Positions 1 through 7,492 of a DNA stretch of 12,254 nt are shown here, in pieces. The position numbers and the translations under genes were made by a program. Below the pieces are notes generated by a model, which ran no database searches, was not told where the DNA came from, and saw only the letters and a program-made list of their open reading frames with translations. This stretch comes from an uncultured Oscillospiraceae bacterium. GTDB taxonomy: Bacteria > Bacillota > Clostridia > Oscillospirales > Acutalibacteraceae. The first letter of the stretch is position 1. Every line of letters begins with the position of its first letter. The DNA lies in assembly GCA_900554525.1 (NCBI GenBank), contig USHL01000024.1, forward strand, positions 1-12,254. The letters are read 5' to 3'.

Positions 1-207
1 AAGATATGCGGGAAATACGATAATCTTGCGACAAGAATAATCTCGGCACCGGGGCTCTGGCTTCAGCGGATAACCACAAAGGAGCCCGAGGACGATATGA
101 TAGAGGTGGCGATTGCCGCACTGAAGGCCTGTGAGCCGGCTGTGCCGGACGTAGACCGCAGCATCGATAAAAAGGAAGTACCTGAAGAAAAAAATGACGA
201 TATTTGA
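1..207 (+). CDS. yqhQ: DUF1385 (YqhQ-like) membrane protein, 3' end only
   Basis: The 5' part lies outside the window; reading frame 1 is open from base 1 to a TGA at 205-207 (68 residues). The visible C-terminus contains APGLWLQRITTKEPEDDMIE followed by VAIAALKAC, the pattern that closes DUF1385/YqhQ proteins, which are predicted polytopic membrane proteins of unknown biochemical role. After this there is a short charged, variable tail rich in Asp, Lys and Glu. The last 14 bases overlap the start of prmC, so the two are probably translationally coupled; DUF1385 genes commonly sit just upstream of prmC in Clostridia. The family call rests on the C-terminal motif alone, because the catalytic or membrane parts are not visible. 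Confidence 0.8.
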   Translation, partial: KICGKYDNLATRIISAPGLWLQRITTKEPEDDMIEVAIAALKACEPAVPDVDRSIDKKEVPEEKNDDI

Positions 208-1036
208 AGCCTATAACAACACTAAAAAAGCACTTGATGCTGCCGGAATAGAAGATTATGTCTTTGAATCAAAGCAGATAATCAAGCATATAACCGGTTT
301 TTCAAGCTCTCAGATACTGATGAATTATACAAAGCCGCTCACCCCGTTTCAGCAAAATAATCTGACGGCAATAATAAAACAGCGTGAAATGCGCTATCCG
401 TTACAGTATATATTCGGCGAATGGTCGTTTTACGGCCGTAATTTCAAAGTGGGTCCGGGTGTGCTGGTGCCGCGTGCGGATACCGAGGTATTGGTCGAAA
501 AATGCCTTGAGTTTTTATCTGAGCGCGAAAACGGCAGAATACTTGATTTGTGCGCGGGCAGCGGCTGTGTAGGCATAACCCTTGCGAAAGAAAAGCCGGA
601 TACCGAGGTATTGTTGGTGGAAAAATACCATGAAGCCGCGGTATACGCAGAAAAAAATATTGCACTCAACAAGGCTGAAAATGTACGGCTTTCCGAAGGG
701 GATATTTTTGAGAGCGCGGGAGCGGGGGAAAGATACGATCTGATAGTCAGCAATCCGCCGTATATTCCGCCGGCGGAAATGAAGACTGTTTCGCCGGAAA
801 CCGAATTTGAGCCGGTAACGGCGCTTGCGGGCGGAGAGGACGGTCTTGATTTTTACCGTGCGATAACGGAAAATTACCGTGATTCTTTAAAGGCCGGCGG
901 TATGATGGCTTTTGAGGTAGGATTCGGAGAGAGTTCCGCGGCAGAGGAGATTTTAAGCTCTGCCGGTTTAAAAAATGTCGGAGTACAGAAGGATTACAAC
1001 GGAATTGAGCGAGTGGTATTCGCATTTAAAGCTTAA
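194..1036 (+). CDS. prmC: Peptide chain release factor N5-glutamine methyltransferase PrmC (HemK)
   Basis: PrmC uses S-adenosylmethionine to methylate the Gln of the GGQ motif in release factors RF1 and RF2, in the cytoplasm. The 280-residue product has normal family length: a helical N-terminal release-factor-binding domain (about residues 1-85), the PRADTE element (93-98), the SAM-binding loop DLCAGSGCVGI (118-128) and the catalytic NPPY (187-190) followed by IPPAEM. The FEP..AL.GG.DGLDFY block (206-221) is also typical. The ATG at 194 lies within the yqhQ end (14 bp overlap) with only a weak purine-rich ribosome site (GAAGAA at 183-188), which fits coupled translation. The usual downstream partner prfA is absent; recA follows after 18 bp. 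Confidence 0.97.
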   Translation: MTIFEAYNNTKKALDAAGIEDYVFESKQIIKHITGFSSSQILMNYTKPLTPFQQNNLTAIIKQREMRYPLQYIFGEWSFYGRNFKVGPGVLVPRADTEVLVEKCLEFLSERENGRILDLCAGSGCVGITLAKEKPDTEVLLVEKYHEAAVYAEKNIALNKAENVRLSEGDIFESAGAGERYDLIVSNPPYIPPAEMKTVSPETEFEPVTALAGGEDGLDFYRAITENYRDSLKAGGMMAFEVGFGESSAAEEILSSAGLKNVGVQKDYNGIERVVFAFKA

Positions 1037-1042
1037 AAAAAC

Positions 1043-1047
1043 GGAGG
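1043..1047 (+). promoter_or_regulatory. Strong ribosome binding site for recA
   Basis: GGAGG at 1043-1047, seven bases before the ATG at 1055, is in the short prmC-recA gap. It gives recA its own efficient initiation even though it appears to be transcribed with prmC, consistent with RecA being needed at higher level than its neighbours. Confidence 0.85.
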
Positions 1048-1054
1048 AAATAAA

Positions 1055-2182
1055 ATGGCTCAGAAAACAGCAAAAACCGCCGTTACAAAGGTGACGGAGG
1101 GCCGCGAAAAGGCTTTACAGACCGCATTGGAACAGATTGAAAAGCAGTACGGAAAGGGCGCGGTAATGCGTCTAGGAGAAAACGCTGCCATGAATGTCGA
1201 GCATATACGCACCGGCTCCCTTACGCTTGATTTGGCATTAGGGATAGGAGGCATCCCGCGCGGCAGGATAGTGGAAATATACGGTCCGGAATCCTCCGGC
1301 AAGACCACCGTCGCGCTTCAGTGTGTGGCGGAGGCACAGAAAACAGGCGGTACCGCGGCTTTTATCGATGTTGAGCACGCGCTTGACCCGATATATGCCA
1401 AGGCGCTCGGTGTTGATATAGACAGCCTGCTGGTTTCGCAGCCCGATTCGGGTGAACAGGCACTTGAGATAGCAGAGGCACTGGTGCGTTCGGGCGCTAT
1501 TGACATAATTGTTATAGACTCGGTAGCGGCGCTTGTTACTAAGGCGGAGATCGACGGAGAAATGGGCGATTCGCATGTCGGACAGCTTGCGAGGCTGATG
1601 TCGCAGGCATTAAGAAAGCTTACAAGCGTGCTTTCAAAAAGCGACTGCGCGGCTATATTTATCAATCAGCTGCGTGATAAAATCGGCGTGGTTTACGGCA
1701 ATCCAGAAACCACTACCGGCGGCCGCGCACTGAAATTTTATTCAAGCGTCCGCATTGAGGTGCGTAAGGGCGAAGTCTTAAAGGACGGCAGCGATATGGT
1801 CGGAGTGCGCACCAAGTGCAAGATAGTCAAGAATAAGGTCGCGCCGCCCTTCAAAACGGCAGAATTCGATATAATGTACGGCAAAGGAATTTCTCATGTC
1901 GGTGAGCTGGTAGACGTCGGCGTCGATACCGGTGTGCTTAAGAAGTCCGGCGCCTGGTTCTATTACGGAGAAACAAGACTCGGACAGGGCCGTGACAACG
2001 TTAAAAAGCTTTTTGAGGAAAATAAGGAGCTTGCAGACGAGATAGAAGGTAAGATAATAGAAACGGTAAAAAATAACGGAGAACCGGTGACTTCCGCAGA
2101 GCCTCAGACCGAGGAAGCGCCCGAGGCGGAACCGGCAAGGCCTCATAAGCGGGTAGATATAGATATAGCGGTTGACGAATGA
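1055..2182 (+). CDS. recA: Recombinase RecA
   Basis: RecA forms ATP-dependent filaments on single-stranded DNA for homologous recombination and stimulates LexA self-cleavage. The 375-residue protein has an N-terminal polymerisation helix, Walker A GPESSGKT (77-84), the VEHALDP block with its catalytic Glu (E107), Walker B IIVID (151-155), loop L1 around EIDGEMGDSHVG (165-176), loop L2 from NQLRDKIG to GNPETTTGGR (204-224), and an acidic C-terminal tail rich in Glu and Pro from about 343. Length is normal, with no intein. The ATG follows a strong GGAGG seven bases upstream. It sits 18 bp after prmC and overlaps recX by 4 bp. I see no GAAC-N4-GTTC LexA box in the upstream region, unlike the usual Firmicutes recA. 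Confidence 0.99.
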   Translation: MAQKTAKTAVTKVTEGREKALQTALEQIEKQYGKGAVMRLGENAAMNVEHIRTGSLTLDLALGIGGIPRGRIVEIYGPESSGKTTVALQCVAEAQKTGGTAAFIDVEHALDPIYAKALGVDIDSLLVSQPDSGEQALEIAEALVRSGAIDIIVIDSVAALVTKAEIDGEMGDSHVGQLARLMSQALRKLTSVLSKSDCAAIFINQLRDKIGVVYGNPETTTGGRALKFYSSVRIEVRKGEVLKDGSDMVGVRTKCKIVKNKVAPPFKTAEFDIMYGKGISHVGELVDVGVDTGVLKKSGAWFYYGETRLGQGRDNVKKLFEENKELADEIEGKIIETVKNNGEPVTSAEPQTEEAPEAEPARPHKRVDIDIAVDE

Positions 2183-2805
2183 TGAGGATAGTTTCGCTGG
2201 CGCGTGAAAAAAAACATCTTACAAGGCTTGCCTTCGAAGACGGCGGTGACTGTCTGCTCGATAATGATACCTGCTCTGAAAATGCGCTGCGTACAGGCGG
2301 GGAGCTTACCGGCGAAAGGCTTGCGGAGCTTAAATACGATTCCGAGTACCGCCGGGCCAAATCCCGCGCGCTCTGGTATCTCGACCGCGGCGACCACACC
2401 GAAAAAGCGCTGTACGGAAAGCTGATAAAGGCGGGATTTGACAAAAGAGCCTCAGCGGCGGTAATAGCCCGCCTTGCGGAGCTTGGTGTTGTCAATGACC
2501 GCCGCTTTGCCGAAAATTTTGCCGAGCGGTGCAGAGAAAGTAATATCTCCCGCAGAGAGACTATGAGAAAGCTGTTGGAAAAGGGTGTTCCTTATGAGCT
2601 TGCGAAAGAACTGCTCAATGAGACCGAAATCGACGAGGAAGCGCAGATAAGGGCATTAATCCAAAAAAAGTACGCCGGAAGGCTTGCGGAAGAAAAGGGT
2701 CCTGAAAGGGTATATGCCGCGCTGATACGCCGCGGGTTTTCTTTCGGTGCGGTACGCAGTGTACTTAAAAAATACAGTGAAGAGCTGGAATTCAGTGAGG
2801 AATAA
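2179..2805 (+). CDS. recX: Regulatory protein RecX
   Basis: RecX binds RecA filaments and modulates their extension and activity. The 208-residue product has a Firmicutes-type N-terminal segment (about 1-55, beginning RIVSLAREKKHLTRLAF) followed by the three-helix RecX repeats: AKSRALWYLDRGDHTEKAL (60-78), VVNDRRFAENFAERC, and a final repeat ending in RRGFSFGAVRSVL. Tandem ATG codons occur at 2179 and 2182; the first overlaps the recA stop as ATGA. No good ribosome site precedes it, so translation likely depends on ribosomes finishing recA, which would keep RecX in proportion to but below RecA. The 3' neighbour rimO starts after 2 bp. The recA-recX pairing strongly supports the call. Confidence 0.95.
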   Translation: MMRIVSLAREKKHLTRLAFEDGGDCLLDNDTCSENALRTGGELTGERLAELKYDSEYRRAKSRALWYLDRGDHTEKALYGKLIKAGFDKRASAAVIARLAELGVVNDRRFAENFAERCRESNISRRETMRKLLEKGVPYELAKELLNETEIDEEAQIRALIQKKYAGRLAEEKGPERVYAALIRRGFSFGAVRSVLKKYSEELEFSEE

Positions 2806-2807
2806 AA

Positions 2808-4133
2808 ATGTATAAGATAAGTATGGTGTCGCTCGGTTGTCCTAAAAATCAGGTCGATGCGGAAATGATGCTTTATACCCTTAAAAATGCGGGTTTTGAC
2901 ATATGCTCAGAGGAGGCAGAGGCCGACGCGATAATCATTAACACCTGCGGTTTTATCGAGGATGCCAAAAAGGAAGCGATAGAAAATATTCTTGAAGCCG
3001 CTCAGTACAAAGTGTCAGGGAAATGCAGGGCGTTGATAGTCACCGGTTGTCTGGCCGAGCGCTACCGCGACGATGTTACCGAGGAGATACCCGAAGTCGA
3101 TGTCTGCGTAGGTATCGGCTCAAACAGCAAAATCGCCGAGATAGTCAAATCTGCTCTCGAGGGTAAAAAGCGGAATATATACGGCGAAAAATCCGCGCTT
3201 GATTTAAACGGCGGAAGGATTTTAGGCGGCTATCCGTTCAGCACATATTTAAAAATCGCCGACGGCTGCGATAACTGCTGTACCTACTGCGCTATTCCTA
3301 AGATACGCGGCAGAATGAGAAGCCGCAGTATAGAAGAATGCGTTGCCGAAGCTGAGAGGCTCGCCGCAAACGGCGTCACAGAGCTTACGGTAGTGGCACA
3401 GGATACCACCGCCTACGGCACGGATATTTACGGTGAGCCGAGACTTGCCGAGCTTTTGCGTGAGCTGTGTAAAATAGAGGGTCTGCACTGGATACGCACG
3501 CTTTATACTTATCCCGATAAAATAACCGACAGGCTTTTGGAAACAATAAACGAAGAGGAAAAATTGGTTAAATACCTTGATATTCCGCTTCAGCATGTAA
3601 ACGGTGAGATTTTGAAAAAAATGAACCGCCGCGGAGACAGGGAAAGCATTTCGGCGCTGGTAAGAAAAATAAGGGAGAAAATTCCCGGCGTCACCGTGCG
3701 CACGACGCTGATTACCGGATTCCCCGGAGAGACCGAGGAGCAGTTTGAAGAGCTTGCGGAATTTGTAAAGGAAACAAGGTTCGACAGGCTGGGCTGCTTT
3801 GCTTATTCTGCGGAGGAGGATACCGCCGCGGCCGGCTTTGACGGACAGATAGACGAACAGGTAAAAACAGACCGCGCGGAAAATATTATGGAGCTTCAGC
3901 TGAGAATCTCGGCTGAGAAAAACGAAGAGAAAACCGGAACGGTTACCGAGGTGCTTATCGAGGGCTGGGACGACTATATAAAGTGTTATTTCGGCAGAAC
4001 GCCGGCCGACGCGCCCGAGGTGGACGGCAAGATATTTTTTATGTCGCCGCGTCCCCTTGTTATCGGCGATTATGCTAAGGTGCAGGTAAATGACAGCCTT
4101 GATTATGATTTACTGGGAGAGTTGGCAGAATGA
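2808..4133 (+). CDS. rimO: Ribosomal protein S12 methylthiotransferase RimO
   Basis: RimO is a radical-SAM enzyme with two iron-sulfur clusters that adds a methylthio group to a conserved Asp of ribosomal protein S12. The 441-residue protein has the N-terminal UPF0004 domain opening with MVSLGCPKNQVDAE, whose family-defining wording separates RimO from MiaB; its cluster ligands are C11, C47 and C81. The radical-SAM motif C-x3-C-x2-C is at C154, C158 and C161. LDIPLQHVNGEILKKMNR (258-275) and TLITGFPGETEEQF (300-313) follow, then a C-terminal TRAM domain with GRTPADAPEVDG (396-407). The GAGGAA ribosome site just upstream lies inside the recX end. The final 4 bp (ATGA) overlap pgsA. Confidence 0.97.
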   Translation: MYKISMVSLGCPKNQVDAEMMLYTLKNAGFDICSEEAEADAIIINTCGFIEDAKKEAIENILEAAQYKVSGKCRALIVTGCLAERYRDDVTEEIPEVDVCVGIGSNSKIAEIVKSALEGKKRNIYGEKSALDLNGGRILGGYPFSTYLKIADGCDNCCTYCAIPKIRGRMRSRSIEECVAEAERLAANGVTELTVVAQDTTAYGTDIYGEPRLAELLRELCKIEGLHWIRTLYTYPDKITDRLLETINEEEKLVKYLDIPLQHVNGEILKKMNRRGDRESISALVRKIREKIPGVTVRTTLITGFPGETEEQFEELAEFVKETRFDRLGCFAYSAEEDTAAAGFDGQIDEQVKTDRAENIMELQLRISAEKNEEKTGTVTEVLIEGWDDYIKCYFGRTPADAPEVDGKIFFMSPRPLVIGDYAKVQVNDSLDYDLLGELAE

Positions 4134-4711
4134 ATACACCGAATAAGCTTACAATTGCGAGGATAATCGCGACCCCGTTTTTTATGGCGGCGCTGATGAT
4201 AGAGTTTCCCTATCATTACACTGCGGCGCTGATACTTTTCGCTGCCGCGTCGCTTACCGATATGATAGACGGTAAGCTGGCGCGGAAGAATAATCAGATA
4301 ACCGATTTCGGCAAATTCCTTGACCCTCTGGCCGACAAGATGCTTACCACCGCCGCCTTTTTAGGCTTTATCAAAATGGGAATCGGCTGGCAGGTTACCT
4401 GGATCGCGTTTATAGTTCTTTTCCGTGAATTTCTTATTTCCTCACTTCGGCTTGTCGTCGTGTCGAGCGGCGGAAAGGTCATAGCGGCGAATATGTGGGG
4501 CAAATGTAAAACGGTAAGCCAGATGGCGGGCATTATCTTCGCACTGCTTTCATATGCCCTTATCTCCGATTTCGGTATCGGCGGCGAGGCTTTTGCAGAT
4601 GTCTGCAATATAATAATCAGTGTACTTTTCTGGATCTCCGCCGTATTATGTATTATATCGGGGGCAATTTATCTCTTTTCGAGCAAGGAGTACATTGATC
4701 CCGCAAAATAA
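4130..4711 (+). CDS. pgsA: CDP-diacylglycerol-glycerol-3-phosphate 3-phosphatidyltransferase PgsA
   Basis: PgsA makes phosphatidylglycerophosphate from CDP-diacylglycerol and glycerol-3-phosphate in the membrane, the committed step to phosphatidylglycerol. The 193-residue protein has the complete CDP-alcohol phosphotransferase motif: D44-x2-D47-G48-x2-A51-R52-x8-G61-x3-D65-x3-D69, with the Asp residues binding metal and substrate. Several hydrophobic helices surround it, and length is typical for PgsA. The N-terminal NKLTIARIIATPFFM is the usual PgsA opening. The ATG overlaps the rimO stop (ATGA), with GGGAGA nine bases upstream. A different CDP-alcohol transferase cannot be excluded from motif alone, but the N-terminus and size favour PgsA. 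It is 19 bp from cysE. Confidence 0.92.
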   Translation: MNTPNKLTIARIIATPFFMAALMIEFPYHYTAALILFAAASLTDMIDGKLARKNNQITDFGKFLDPLADKMLTTAAFLGFIKMGIGWQVTWIAFIVLFREFLISSLRLVVVSSGGKVIAANMWGKCKTVSQMAGIIFALLSYALISDFGIGGEAFADVCNIIISVLFWISAVLCIISGAIYLFSSKEYIDPAK

Positions 4712-4716
4712 TCCGT

Positions 4717-4723
4717 AGGGGGT
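4717..4723 (+). promoter_or_regulatory. Ribosome binding site deciding the TTG start of cysE
   Basis: AGGGGGT at 4717-4723 lies seven bases before TTG at 4731. No ATG or GTG in frame sits near it, and the protein family starts at this point (MFKKLREDV), so the TTG is the likely start. Confidence 0.75.
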
Positions 4724-4730
4724 TTTTCAT

Positions 4731-5384
4731 TTGTTTAAGAAGCTTCGCGAGGATGTGAACGCGGTAAGGGACCGGGACCCTGCCGCCCGCAGCTTTCTTG
4801 AGGTAATGCTGCTCTATCCCGGAGTCAAGGCGATAAGAATGTACCGCAGGGCACATTTTTATTATAATCACGGGCTTCATTTTCTGGCACGGTATGTTTC
4901 TCAGCGTGCCGCCCGCAAGACCGGTATTGAGATACACCCCGGCGCTAAGATAGGCCGAAGGCTTGTTATCGACCACGGCACCGGGATAGTTATAGGAGAG
5001 ACCGCCGAGATAGGCGACGATGTGCTTATTTATCAGGGCGTGACTCTGGGAGGCACCGGAAAGGATACCGGAAAGCGGCATCCGACGGTCGGGAACAATG
5101 TTATGATTAGCGCGGGCGCGAAGGTATTGGGTCCGTTTAAGATAGGTGATAATTCCCGCGTGGCGGCGGGCGCCGTTGTGCTTAATGAGGTGCCGCCTAA
5201 TTCCACTGTGGTCGGCGTGCCGGCAAGGGTTGTAAAGCTTGACGGAAAGCGGGTCGGCTGCGAAAGTCTTGACCAGATACATATTCCGGACCCGGTCAAG
5301 CAGAAGATGGAATGTCTTGAAAAGCGCATAAGCGAGCTTGAAAAGCTTTTGAGCGAAAGGGAGAATCAGAATGAGGATATTTAA
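4731..5384 (+). CDS. cysE: Serine O-acetyltransferase CysE
   Basis: CysE transfers acetyl from acetyl-CoA to L-serine, giving O-acetylserine for cysteine synthesis. The 217-residue product is the short Firmicutes form. It opens with a helical segment containing DRDPAARS (14-21), then the left-handed beta-helix of hexapeptide repeats from about 65 to 165, with GIEIHPGAKIGRRLVIDHGT (65-84); D81-H82 match the active-site Asp-His pair. GVTLGGTGKDTGKRHPT (103-119) and STVVGVPARVV (158-168) are typical CoA-binding and end-of-helix blocks. The C-terminus is a charged coiled coil (about 187-212). Translation appears to start at TTG 4731. The stop lies 14 bp inside cysS, so cysteine synthesis and charging are coupled. 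No T-box fits in the 19 bp upstream gap. Confidence 0.96.
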   Translation: MFKKLREDVNAVRDRDPAARSFLEVMLLYPGVKAIRMYRRAHFYYNHGLHFLARYVSQRAARKTGIEIHPGAKIGRRLVIDHGTGIVIGETAEIGDDVLIYQGVTLGGTGKDTGKRHPTVGNNVMISAGAKVLGPFKIGDNSRVAAGAVVLNEVPPNSTVVGVPARVVKLDGKRVGCESLDQIHIPDPVKQKMECLEKRISELEKLLSERENQNEDI

Positions 5385-6750
5385 CACCCTTACAAGAAGT
5401 AAGGATGAATTTATACCGATAACCGAGGGTGAGGTCAAAATTTATGCCTGCGGGCCTACGGTATATAATTATATACATATCGGCAATGCTCGGCCGCTTT
5501 GTGTATTTGACGTGCTGCGCCGTTATCTGGAATGGCGCGGCTATAAAGTTGAATTTGTCCAGAATTTTACCGATATAGACGATAAGCTGATAAACCGGGC
5601 TAAAGAAGAAAACACCACGGTTCCGGAGCTTGCAGAGAAATATATCGGAGAATTCTGGGTGGACGCCAAAGGGCTTAATGTGCGTGAGGCGACGGTTCAC
5701 CCCCGTGCGACCGAAAATATTAAACAGATACAGGATATAATTTCAGAACTTATCGAAAAAGGCTATGCTTATGTTTCGGGCGGGGATGTTTATTACCGTG
5801 CCAAAAAATTCGATGGCTACGGTAAGCTTTCGCATCAGCCGATGGAGGATCTGGCAGCCGGCGCGCGGATAGATGTAAATGAAGTCAAGGAAGATCCGAT
5901 GGATTTCTGCCTTTGGAAAGGGGCGAAGCCGGGTGAGCCTTATTGGGAATCTCCCTGGGGGAACGGCCGTCCGGGCTGGCATATCGAATGCTCGGCGATG
6001 GCCTGCCGCTATCTCGGCAAAACCATCGATATACACTGCGGCGGACTTGACCTTATCTTTCCGCATCATGAAAACGAAATTGCCCAGAGCGAGGCGGCAA
6101 ACGGCTGTGAGTTTGCGCATTACTGGATGCATAACGGCTTTATCACAGTGGATCATATTAAGATGTCAAAGTCAAAAGGCAATTTCTTTACGGTGCGTGA
6201 TGTGGCGCAGAAGTTCGGTTACGAGCCTATACGCTATCTGATGATTTCTTCACAATACAGAGGTCCGATAAATTATTCATATGATATTTTAGAGCAGGCT
6301 CAAAATTCTCTGGAGCGGCTTTATACCTGCCGTGACAATATCGATTTTGCGCTGAAAAACGCTGCTGACGGCGGCGAGGTGCCGGAGTTTGTCGAAAAGC
6401 ACAAAAATGAATTTATTGAGGCTATGGAGGATGATCTCAACACCGCCGATGCGCTGGGCGCTCTGTTTATGCTGGTGAGGGATATAAATACTGCGATTGC
6501 GGCGGGTGCAGGCAAAACCGCACTTGAGGCCTTCGCCGATTTATTTGACCAGCTTACCGGAGTTTTGGGGTTGGTGTATAACCGTAAAACCGAAACGCTG
6601 GACAGCGAGATAGAATCACTCATTGAGCAGCGTACCGCGGCGCGCAAGGCAAAGGATTTTAAGACTGCCGATGAAATACGTGATAAATTAAAGCAAATGG
6701 GCATTACTCTTGAGGATACGCCGCAGGGTGTAAAATGGTCGAGGAGTTAA
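5371..6750 (+). CDS. cysS: Cysteinyl-tRNA synthetase CysS
   Basis: CysS attaches cysteine to tRNA-Cys in the cytoplasm. The 459-residue class I synthetase has the HIGH-type motif HIGN (36-39) within YNYIHIGNARPL, and KMSKS at 264-268. The catalytic zinc ligands of the family are all present: C27 (ACGPTVY), C207 (WHIECSAM), H232 and E236 (FPHHENEIAQS). GGLDLIFPHHENE is diagnostic. The C-terminal helical anticodon-stem domain includes EDDLNTADALGALF and the AARKAKDFKTADEIRDKL segment. The start ATG lies inside the cysE end behind AAAGGGAGA. Its end overlaps the next methyltransferase by 16 bp. Length is normal and no motif is missing. In Bacillus the next genes would be mrnC and rlmB; here they are absent. 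Confidence 0.98.
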   Translation: MRIFNTLTRSKDEFIPITEGEVKIYACGPTVYNYIHIGNARPLCVFDVLRRYLEWRGYKVEFVQNFTDIDDKLINRAKEENTTVPELAEKYIGEFWVDAKGLNVREATVHPRATENIKQIQDIISELIEKGYAYVSGGDVYYRAKKFDGYGKLSHQPMEDLAAGARIDVNEVKEDPMDFCLWKGAKPGEPYWESPWGNGRPGWHIECSAMACRYLGKTIDIHCGGLDLIFPHHENEIAQSEAANGCEFAHYWMHNGFITVDHIKMSKSKGNFFTVRDVAQKFGYEPIRYLMISSQYRGPINYSYDILEQAQNSLERLYTCRDNIDFALKNAADGGEVPEFVEKHKNEFIEAMEDDLNTADALGALFMLVRDINTAIAAGAGKTALEAFADLFDQLTGVLGLVYNRKTETLDSEIESLIEQRTAARKAKDFKTADEIRDKLKQMGITLEDTPQGVKWSRS

Positions 6751-7469
6751 AAAAAGAGCCGCTCGGCGGAGGTTTTTATATCAACGTCACACGCAGCCAT
6801 ACTTTCGGTACCGACGCGGTGCTGCTGGCCGATTTCGCGGCGGCACGCAAAAAAGACCGATTGGTCGATCTCGGAACGGGGTGCGGTATAATTCCGTTTT
6901 TGATGCTGCGGGACGGTCTTTTGGAAGCGGCGGCAGGCGTTGATATAAGCGAAGAAGCCGCCGAACTCTGCCGAAGGACAGGCTGTGAGCTTCAAATCAG
7001 CCGATTCGAGGCAATATGCTCAGATATAAACGACTTGAAGGGTAAGCTTGCTTTCGGCTGTCATACTCTGGTGACCTGCAATCCGCCTTATAAGGCGCCT
7101 GGAGCGGGCATCAAAAATTCCGACAGCCGGCATACGGTGGCGCGGCATGAGGTCGCCTGCACGCTTGAGGATATTATTTCGGTTTCCGCAAGGCTTTTGC
7201 AGACATCGGGCAGGCTTTGTCTCTGTCACCGACCGGAACGGCTTGCCGAGCTTATGCGGCTGATGAGCGAATATAAGGTAGAGCCAAAACGGCTGAGACT
7301 TGTCTGCCAGAGAAAAGGCTCGGAGCCATGGCTGGTGTTGGTCGAGGGCCGAAGATGCGGCAGAACGGGTCTGCGTATCGCTCCTACCCTTTATGTGGAG
7401 GAAAACGGCCGGTTTTCAGATGAAATCTTAAAAATCTACGGACCGTATAAGCAGGAACATCTGCTTTGA
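6735..7469 (+). CDS. yabB: YabB/TrmN6-type SAM-dependent N6-adenine methyltransferase, probably acting on tRNA
   Basis: The 244-residue protein has the layout of the TrmN6/YabB family: an N-terminal substrate element with the block SHTFGTDAVLLADF (21-34), SAM loop LVDLGTGCGIIPF (43-55), the acidic strand-2 end GVD (68-70), and catalytic NPPY (116-119) typical of N6-adenine or glutamine methylation. In E. coli TrmN6 methylates A37 of tRNA1-Val; the exact substrate in Clostridia is inferred. The neighbour rsmI supports the call, since yabB and rsmI are linked in many Firmicutes; the small GIY-YIG gene (yazA) found between them in Bacillus is missing. The ATG lies 16 bp inside cysS with only a weak ribosome site (AGGGTG). 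N-terminal GG-GFYINVTRSHTFGTDAV matches the family. Confidence 0.88.
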   Translation: MVEELKKEPLGGGFYINVTRSHTFGTDAVLLADFAAARKKDRLVDLGTGCGIIPFLMLRDGLLEAAAGVDISEEAAELCRRTGCELQISRFEAICSDINDLKGKLAFGCHTLVTCNPPYKAPGAGIKNSDSRHTVARHEVACTLEDIISVSARLLQTSGRLCLCHRPERLAELMRLMSEYKVEPKRLRLVCQRKGSEPWLVLVEGRRCGRTGLRIAPTLYVEENGRFSDEILKIYGPYKQEHLL

Positions 7470-7492
7470 TTACGGGGAAGGCAGGGAAAGAA

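Noticed and set aside
1005..1030. Possible promoter before recA (TTGAGC and TTTAAA)
   Set aside because: The spacing is about 14 bases and the match is weak; it lies inside prmC coding sequence and I cannot separate it from chance.
5091..5102. GAAC-AATG-TTAT, a partial likeness to a LexA box
   Set aside because: The second half does not match GTTC and the site is in the middle of cysE, far from any start.
7466..7492. TTG at 7466 as the rsmI start
   Set aside because: It would overlap the previous stop and is possible, but the ATG at 7493 has a better placed ribosome site and gives the usual N-terminus; kept as an alternative only.
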